Assembly (NCBI GenBank): GCA_030411725.1
Contig: MU839828.1
Location: 3,162,001 to 3,226,000 of the forward strand
Length of the DNA stretch: 64,000 nt
Direction: 5' to 3'
From: Echria macrotheca
Taxonomy: Eukaryota > Ascomycota > Sordariomycetes > Sordariales > Schizotheciaceae
The translations under genes and the position numbers were made by a program. Positions 58,991-64,000 of this stretch are shown in pieces; position 1 is the first letter of the stretch; each line of letters opens with the position of its first letter. The notes under the pieces were generated by a model. That model searched no databases, had not been told where the DNA came from, and worked only from the letters and a program-made list of their open reading frames with translations.

Positions 58991-60003
58991 ATGGCTATGG
59001 AAGCTCACGAGGCCGCGCTCTTAGCCCTCTTTCGGACCGGCGACAATGAAAGCTTGGCAAGACGGCTGGTAAGAGCATCTTCCCTGTCTGCTCGATATGG
59101 ATACTGACATTCCGATTCCTTTCCTCTTACAAGGGTACACGAGATCCAGCGCTCTTCGCCGCCATCCACGAGGAGGCACAATCGATGAGAGACCGAGAAA
59201 TAGCTGTCCGTCTGTCCGTCCTGTACAACCTTGAGGACACCGTCACAAAGCCGCGACGCAGAGACAGGCCGGAAGAGTCATCCTCGTCGGCACACGGATT
59301 GAAAGACCAGATATGCGTCTGCTGCAGCGTCGACATCCCCGCAGCTGCCGTCATCGCCGACTGCGGGCACAAATATTGTCTTTCCTGCGTGGAGATCGTA
59401 GTACGCAACTCGGTGACGGACGAGGCCTTGTTTCCCTTTCGATGCTGCGGGCAGCCCCTAACGGACGACAGATTACTGTGGGCTCTACCGAACAAGCTCA
59501 AAGAGCTGTAACGGGAGAAACGGGTCGAGTTCGCCACGTCGAACCGCGTTTATTGTCACGACCCTAAGTGTGCCGCTTTCATCCCCCCGCAATTTGTTGT
59601 GGCGGACGATGCGACCTGCCCCAGGTGCAGACGGAAGACTTGCTCGCTTTGCAAGACGGCGCCGCATGTTGGGACGGATTGTCCGAATGACCCTGCTGGT
59701 CAGCAGCTGATGCGCCTTGCTCGGGAGAATAAGTGGCAGCAATGTTATTGTTGCAAGCGCATGGTGGAGTTGGCTTTTGGATGCAGCCATATCAGTGAGT
59801 GTCAGCCGATTCATCCGAGAACGATGAGATTCTAACCCAAGTCTTTTTTCCGAACAGCTTGCCGATGCCGTGCCCAGTTCTGCTACCAGTGCGGAGCGAA
59901 ATGGCGGAGCTGCAAGTGCGAGCACTGGGACGAGGACAGGCTGCTCAACGGCCAGAACCAAGCCGTCCGCCCTGAGCCTGCACGCATTGGTGGACCAGGG
60001 TAG
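58991..60003 (+). pseudogene. RBR-type E3 ubiquitin ligase (RING1-IBR-RING2) interrupted by an in-frame stop
   Basis: Exons 58991-59068, 59134-59794 and 59858-60003 would give a 294-codon protein, but codon 152 (59509-59511) is TAA. Before it come a helical N-terminus (ALFAAIHEEAQSMRDREI) and RING1 with CVCCSVDIPAAAVIADCGHK. After it, in the same frame, comes the IBR with YCHDPKCAAFIPP, CPRCRRKTCSLC and GTDCP. RING2 has CYCCKRMVELAFGCSHITCR, whose GCSHITC holds the expected catalytic Cys, and then FCYQCGAKW. No intron with proper frame removes the stop. RBR ligases pass ubiquitin through that Cys, so a 151-aa truncated product would be inactive. The break lies between RING1 and IBR, at a point where relatives read LY or LQ followed by EK, in my recollection. 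A recent nonsense change, a base error or readthrough are the options; all zinc ligands are otherwise intact. Confidence 0.8.
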
Positions 60004-60883
60004 GGGGTCAGCATCATTGTGAGGAGTGTCATGACCGGTTGCTTGACTTCATGTTAGAGTGCGACCTGTGCTATCTACAGGTCTGCAGGCACTGGAGATA
60101 CAATCGGTTGTGATGTTATTGGGAGATTGTTGATGTATCAGTGTTGTATACCTCTAGTTTTTCCGATGTTGCATGATGTTGTTTTGTTCGCTGAGGCGAG
60201 CAAAGATGTTGGAGTTAGCTGTTTTATTAGTTGAATGATACTGCTTCGTTGATCTGCCACCTTCCGCTGACAAGCTGCCGGAGTTCATCTGTCAGAAAGA
60301 TGTAGCATTGACATGTGTTGTGTACCGCGCTGTCTTGTTTCGACTCGAAAGACTGTGGTAATGATGCTTGTTGTGTGGAAGAAGGAGGATGGCCTGTGGC
60401 CCTGGCTAAATACAGGCCCTAGTGGTCCGTGCGTATCGCTATCTGGCTAAGGGTGCTCCTTCCAGGTCTAACAGACTCTCTCCCAGATAGTTATCTGATC
60501 GCATTCGGGGCTAAGAATCACCTAGAGTCTAGGCGAAGAGTTTGTGCGGCTCCTTGATAGAGCCCAATGCGATACTCTCAAATGTTTTAGATCGGCCCTT
60601 GAAGGTTGGAACTTTCAAGTCTAGCTCTACTCCATGAGTCCGTTGACGAATCTGAGCAGGTAAATAGCTCTCCATCGGTCTCGGTATCCGTACATGGTGG
60701 ATGGTAATGGCCAAGCCGGTGAGCATCTCGCCTGAACAATGTCTGTCCCAGTCTGGGTGACTTACGGCGACTCCCTGCACCCTTGTAAACGACCAACAGT
60801 TCAAAATGGAAATAAGGCCTCATCTGAAAAAAGAAGAAAATGTCACGCTGGGTAAGGGGAGAGGTTGTGGGGGCAAAAAATAC
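60004..60883. other. Intergenic, no gene seen
   Basis: 880 bp between the RBR locus and the tRNA gene. No supported coding frame or repeat. Confidence 0.5.
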
Positions 60884-60986
60884 TGACACCAGTGGGATTC
60901 GAACCCACGCCCTTTCGGACCGCCAAATCATGATCTCTAGAAGGAGAACCTGAAGACGGCGCCTTAGACCGCTCGGCCATAGTGCC
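60884..60986 (-). tRNA. tRNA-Leu, anticodon CAG, with a 23-nt intron
   Basis: Read on the minus strand, the acceptor stem pairs GGCACTA with TGGTGTC, with discriminator A at 60884. The D arm is GCCGAGCGGTCTAAGGC. The anticodon stem CCGTC pairs with GGCGG; the loop TTCAGG-T contains anticodon CAG. An intron of about 23 nt (60926-60948) sits one base after the anticodon, the standard nuclear position. There is a long class-II variable arm (TCC, GAAA loop, GGG), and the T arm is GTGGG TTCGAAT CCCAC. The long variable arm and anticodon agree on leucine. No CCA is encoded. Confidence 0.95.
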
Positions 60987-62024
60987 TATGATTGTTTGTT
61001 GATTGGTTCTGTGTTTTTCTCACTTATGACCCACGCAATGAGCCTGATGCCGGCCTTCAGCAGGTATGAGAATAACCCGTTCACTCCACCCCCCTTATCC
61101 AATAGGCTTGCTCAGCTACAACGTTGCATGGTCTCTTTGCAATAACTGGAGTACCTAGAACCGAAGAATGCATCGCAATGGCTTGGAATTCGGTAGTCAG
61201 TCTTTCGGGGCTGGCTGTGGTTCCTATTTTCCCGCGACGCCTGTCAGCACCTGGCAGCACCTGTTCCAGCTTTGCTTCTCAGCCTTGTAAGTCGAAGCTC
61301 GCGGAGCGTTGCCTTTAAGTCTGGCAATCGCATTGAGCTAAAGAGAAGGTCCTGTCAGGCTCAGAGCATGAGGTCATAAAATGATGAGCAATACTGGAAA
61401 GGAAACAGGAGTCGTCAAAGAGGAAGACGCTCGTGGCAGCCTGCGACAGGGGAAAACTGAGCGGAGGGGAGCGAACGACGGCCGAGTCTTCTCCTTTTAT
61501 GGTTAAGCGAAAAGTGTCTGGTGATGGGTAGTATAAAGCTAGTGGTTTGGATAAGCATTAAGCTGCAGCAGTGGTAGTTGGTCGTATATAGAATTCAATC
61601 GAGAAAGGAGCACTGCGAGGGCATGTTTGCTCTGGGCTCCAGGAGGATACATCTACCACAGTATATTGAGACGGCGTCGACAGTGTGGATGAGCGCCTTG
61701 CAGAGAGTTTTGATGGCCAACAGCAATATTTATGGAACAACAAGACCAAGTCGTGATTGTCGAAGCATCTACCTAGGTGCCTACGCATGTGGTCCTACTG
61801 CTAGGTCCAAGTTGATAGGCCCGACGCACAGAAACGAAAGGAACCAAGACGGCAACCAAGAGCAAAAACATGGTACGCTTTCCCTTCCAAGGGTCTCAAA
61901 CAATCGAAGCAAATTCACATTGACGTTCAGTACCGAGGACAGACGGAAACGAGAGAGACATAAAACCTAGCACCCTTCTGAAAGAGTGACCCTAGTGAAA
62001 AAGTGTCCCTAATGAAAAATGAAA
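60987..62024. other. Intergenic, no gene seen
   Basis: 1.0 kb between the tRNA and the stop of the next minus-strand gene. A loose repeat of GTGACCCTAGTGAAAAAG / GTGTCCCTAATGAAAAATG lies just downstream of that stop (about 61986-62022). No supported coding frame. Confidence 0.5.
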
Positions 62025-63530
62025 TCACTTGCCTCCCCCCACAGGTTTCTGAGGCACTGGGACGGGAGCCGGAGCCGTAGCCGGAGCCTTCTTAGTCTGA
62101 ATTTCAGGTGTCCATGGCTGCGCATCGGTGGGAACAAGGGTGGCGACACTGGCATGGGGCCACACGAGGCTAGCGAACTCCAAGTCGACGACCTGCGAGT
62201 ACTGGATCTGGGTTCCCACGGCCTTGATCTTGCTTTCAAACGCCAGTCCGCCCTTTGGCGCCGTGATCATGAACTTGGGAGTGGGTGGTTCGTGTGGCGT
62301 GTGCTTCAGGGCGGGCATTATCAGAAGCGATTCCCCTTCGCTCATGGTCTGGGGAACGGTGAGTTCGTACTCGACCCTCTCGATCCAGAACCGAGAAGAC
62401 ATTCTCGCGGCTCGAGCATTGGCGGATCCCGATGTGATGAGCCTGGTGTCGACGACGGCTGGAGTTTTGGGCTTCGTGTCGACGGCTGGAGTTTTGGGCT
62501 TCGTGTCGACCGCTGGAGTTTTGGGCTTGGGATCATCATTGGGCGTGGGCTGGGGGGCCAATCTGCCGTGCAGGAATGAGATGTTGGTGGTTCCGCCGCC
62601 GGTGATGGCCCCCGTAGTGGTAGGGCTCAGATCCGTGAAGACTTCGAAAGTGATGTTCTCCAAGACGTTCAAGCCGCTGACGGCGTTGGCGAGAACGATA
62701 TTGGGGTTGGTGATGATGTCCCTTGTGATCAACCTGACCTTAGGGTCGGCGTTGTTGAACTTAGTGAGGTCTTCCGGCTCCCTGAATGGATTTTTCCGTT
62801 CCAAAGTCAATTCCTCGTCGAAAATAATGCGGTTCTTCGGATTTGCTGGGTCTGCTCCTATGGGAAACGGCAGGGCATTGACAATGAATTTGTTTTGGAA
62901 GTCCGGCTTCCCCGCGACACCCCCGAAATCAGTGCCTGTCTTAACGGGGACTGGGCCCTGGGCGTTGATTGTCGTGCCGTGAGGAATGGTACCCATGCGG
63001 ACGATGCTATCCACGCCGTCGTGTCTCGCCTTGGGAACATAAAGGAACAAACCGGGCTCGAAGTGCAGGCCACTACCAAACGTACTCGAAAGCCTGCTGC
63101 CGTCTCCTTTGTCCGTGTTGGTGACATTTTGGACAGTCTGGAGGTAGGCCAGACCAGTGACTGTAATGTCGTCTTGTTTCTCCAAGCCGCGGTTCCTAAC
63201 CCCACCGAGCGTCGGGCTGAATGTCCATTGCTCCGTCGTGAGCTGCGCAATCAGAGTGTTGTCGCTTTCATTTCCAGGCCGTGGAGCCCAGAGCATGTTG
63301 AAGCCGTTACCAGACCAAGCGCCCTTGAAGTGCGAAAGCGGAAATTGGAGTGCAGCTTGGGGGCCACCAGCGGGGCCTCCAGGGCGTTCCAGCTGATTCA
63401 ACAGTTGAGTTTCACCCAGTCCATGGTTGAACAGGAAGCCCTTGGTGTCAAGGCCGGGAGCCGGGTTGGTAATGTTCAGAGGCGGGATCGTCGCCCCGCT
63501 TGCAGTGTTCTGGCCGACACTCACAACCAT
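62025..63530 (-). CDS. Conserved protein of unknown function (FxGxWxGxGFN ... HFEPGLF ... IPHGTTINAQG family)
   Basis: A single minus-strand exon of 501 aa. Residues 60-200 carry a pattern I associate with a conserved bacterial/fungal beta-barrel-like family: FKGAWSGNGFNMLWAPRP, GGVRNRGLEKQDDITVTGLA, YLQTVQNVT, GSGLHFEPGLFLYVP and IVRMGTIPHGTTINAQGP. Some relatives are annotated as heme-binding, but I cannot confirm that here. A second, Asn/Val-rich region follows (about 240-320). It is joined by a linker of three tandem units (KPKTPAVDT, near 328-357), coded by 27-bp repeats, to a C-terminal domain with FWIERVEYELTVPQTMSEGE. The tail is Pro/Ala/Val-rich. No signal peptide or transmembrane helix is seen. 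The start codon is the only ATG ahead of the conserved part. Confidence 0.85.
   Translation of the reverse strand: MVVSVGQNTASGATIPPLNITNPAPGLDTKGFLFNHGLGETQLLNQLERPGGPAGGPQAALQFPLSHFKGAWSGNGFNMLWAPRPGNESDNTLIAQLTTEQWTFSPTLGGVRNRGLEKQDDITVTGLAYLQTVQNVTNTDKGDGSRLSSTFGSGLHFEPGLFLYVPKARHDGVDSIVRMGTIPHGTTINAQGPVPVKTGTDFGGVAGKPDFQNKFIVNALPFPIGADPANPKNRIIFDEELTLERKNPFREPEDLTKFNNADPKVRLITRDIITNPNIVLANAVSGLNVLENITFEVFTDLSPTTTGAITGGGTTNISFLHGRLAPQPTPNDDPKPKTPAVDTKPKTPAVDTKPKTPAVVDTRLITSGSANARAARMSSRFWIERVEYELTVPQTMSEGESLLIMPALKHTPHEPPTPKFMITAPKGGLAFESKIKAVGTQIQYSQVVDLEFASLVWPHASVATLVPTDAQPWTPEIQTKKAPATAPAPVPVPQKPVGGGK
62446..62530. repeat. Three tandem 27-bp units coding the KPKTPAVDT linker
   Basis: The unit GTGTCGACGGCTGGAGTTTT plus GGGCTTC occurs three times with small changes, including a 3-bp insertion in one copy. 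All changes keep the reading frame, so the copy number could vary without breaking the protein. Confidence 0.9.
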
Positions 63531-64000
63531 GTTGAAAACGCGGTGAGTACGAAAAGGAGCAGATGGGTAAAGGCTGGATCAAGGCGAAAGCTGATGAAGG
63601 GGCTACAGAGAGGCAGATGGGAGGAAGCACGGTACAGGGTGGACGTCGATAAGTCCTGCGAGTCCCCCAAGAGCCGAAGGTCTTTAAGATATCGGACTGG
63701 CGACACACCACGGCTACTATTCAGAAGAGCAAAGCCGTCGACCAGTATCCCTATTGGATATCCCATCCGATAAGCCGTATGCCTCGCCCCCTCGGGCCTT
63801 CCGACCATGGAACTCCGTCTCGGCTCATCACAAAAGAAAAACCCAAAGGTGAGAAGGTGTTGTCTGTGGCTAGCTGAAGAATCAACAAAAGATGAGGGGT
63901 CGTCTGTGGCTAGCTGAGGCATGGACAAAAGATGAGGGGTTGTCTGGACAGATGTGTGGTTACACGGTTGTATGATTCGTCTGGCCCCGCTTCCATTGCA
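63531..64000. other. Upstream region of the last gene; contains a tandem repeat
   Basis: 470 bp at the window edge. It probably includes the promoter of the gene ending at 63530. It contains two 40-bp units, listed separately. No supported gene. Confidence 0.5.
63862..63941. repeat. Two tandem 40-bp units
   Basis: The units 63862-63901 and 63902-63941 each begin GTCTGTGGCTAGCTGA and end ACAAAAGATGAGGGGT, differing at a few internal positions. A partial third unit may begin at 63941. Confidence 0.85.

Noticed and set aside
62895..63773. 292-aa plus-strand frame
   Set aside because: Antisense shadow of the gene at 62025-63530, with no domain or splice support.
1..64000. CRISPR arrays, bacterial operons, phage genes
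   Set aside because: No regularly spaced repeats, and the gene structure is eukaryotic with spliceosomal introns throughout.

Overview
The window is nuclear DNA from a filamentous ascomycete (Pezizomycotina), most likely a Sordariomycete. Coding sequence is GC-rich, genes are monocistronic and separated by 0.2-5 kb, and introns are short (about 43-130 bp) with GTAAGT-like donors and CTAAC/CTGAC branch sites. The proteins belong to typical ascomycete families: fungal hybrid phytochrome, GH55 glucanase, NST1, Rho2-type GTPase and a C2H2/fungal_trans regulator. Nothing points to a bacterial or viral segment, a CRISPR array or a secondary-metabolite backbone gene. I rebuilt exon structures by hand from splice sites and reading frame. 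Sixteen protein genes (one carrying an internal stop) and one tRNA gene are supported.

Layout: 0-2.8 kb, no gene. 2.8-4.0 kb (+) ketopantoate reductase. 4.0-7.8 kb, gene-free, AT-rich in parts; it holds a 420-bp element with perfect 43-bp terminal inverted repeats and a 10-N gap in G/C homopolymers flanked by two near-identical copies of the same about 100 bp, probably an assembly artefact. 7.9-12.4 kb (+) phytochrome histidine kinase. 14.1-14.9 kb (+) small Ala/Pro-rich protein. 15.9-17.3 kb (+) DUF2461 protein. 17.7-18.6 kb (+) phytanoyl-CoA-dioxygenase-like enzyme. 19.0-21.6 kb (-) secreted GH55 beta-1,3-glucanase. 21.6-26.5 kb, a long gene-free stretch. 26.5-29.8 kb (+) zinc-finger transcription factor.

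31.1-31.7 kb (+) mitoribosomal protein mL40. 32.4-33.4 kb (-) Rho2-type GTPase with a 6-nt exon. 35.7-39.4 kb (+) NST1. 40.5-41.5 kb (-) single-pass membrane protein of unknown function. 43.0-44.9 kb (+) argininosuccinate synthase with 13 exons. 45.1-47.5 kb (-) MFS transporter. 49.5-50.9 kb (+) threonine aldolase. 51.8-53.9 kb (-) uncharacterised nuclear-type Cys/His protein. 55.0-56.9 kb (-) serine carboxypeptidase, possibly GPI-anchored. 59.0-60.0 kb (+) RBR-type E3 ubiquitin ligase interrupted by one in-frame TAA. 60.9 kb (-) intron-containing tRNA-Leu(CAG). 62.0-63.5 kb (-) a conserved protein of unknown function with a repeated linker.

These are mostly independent housekeeping, sensing and secretion genes, not one pathway. 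Two enzymes act in amino-acid and cofactor metabolism (argininosuccinate synthase in arginine synthesis, ketopantoate reductase in pantothenate/CoA synthesis), and threonine aldolase makes glycine. Phytochrome, Rho2 and NST1 belong to environmental sensing, polarity/wall integrity and stress tolerance. I found no convincing new multi-gene system. The most notable observations are the interrupted RBR ligase, the foldback/MITE-like element, the false gap, several micro-exons and three conserved but uncharacterised proteins.
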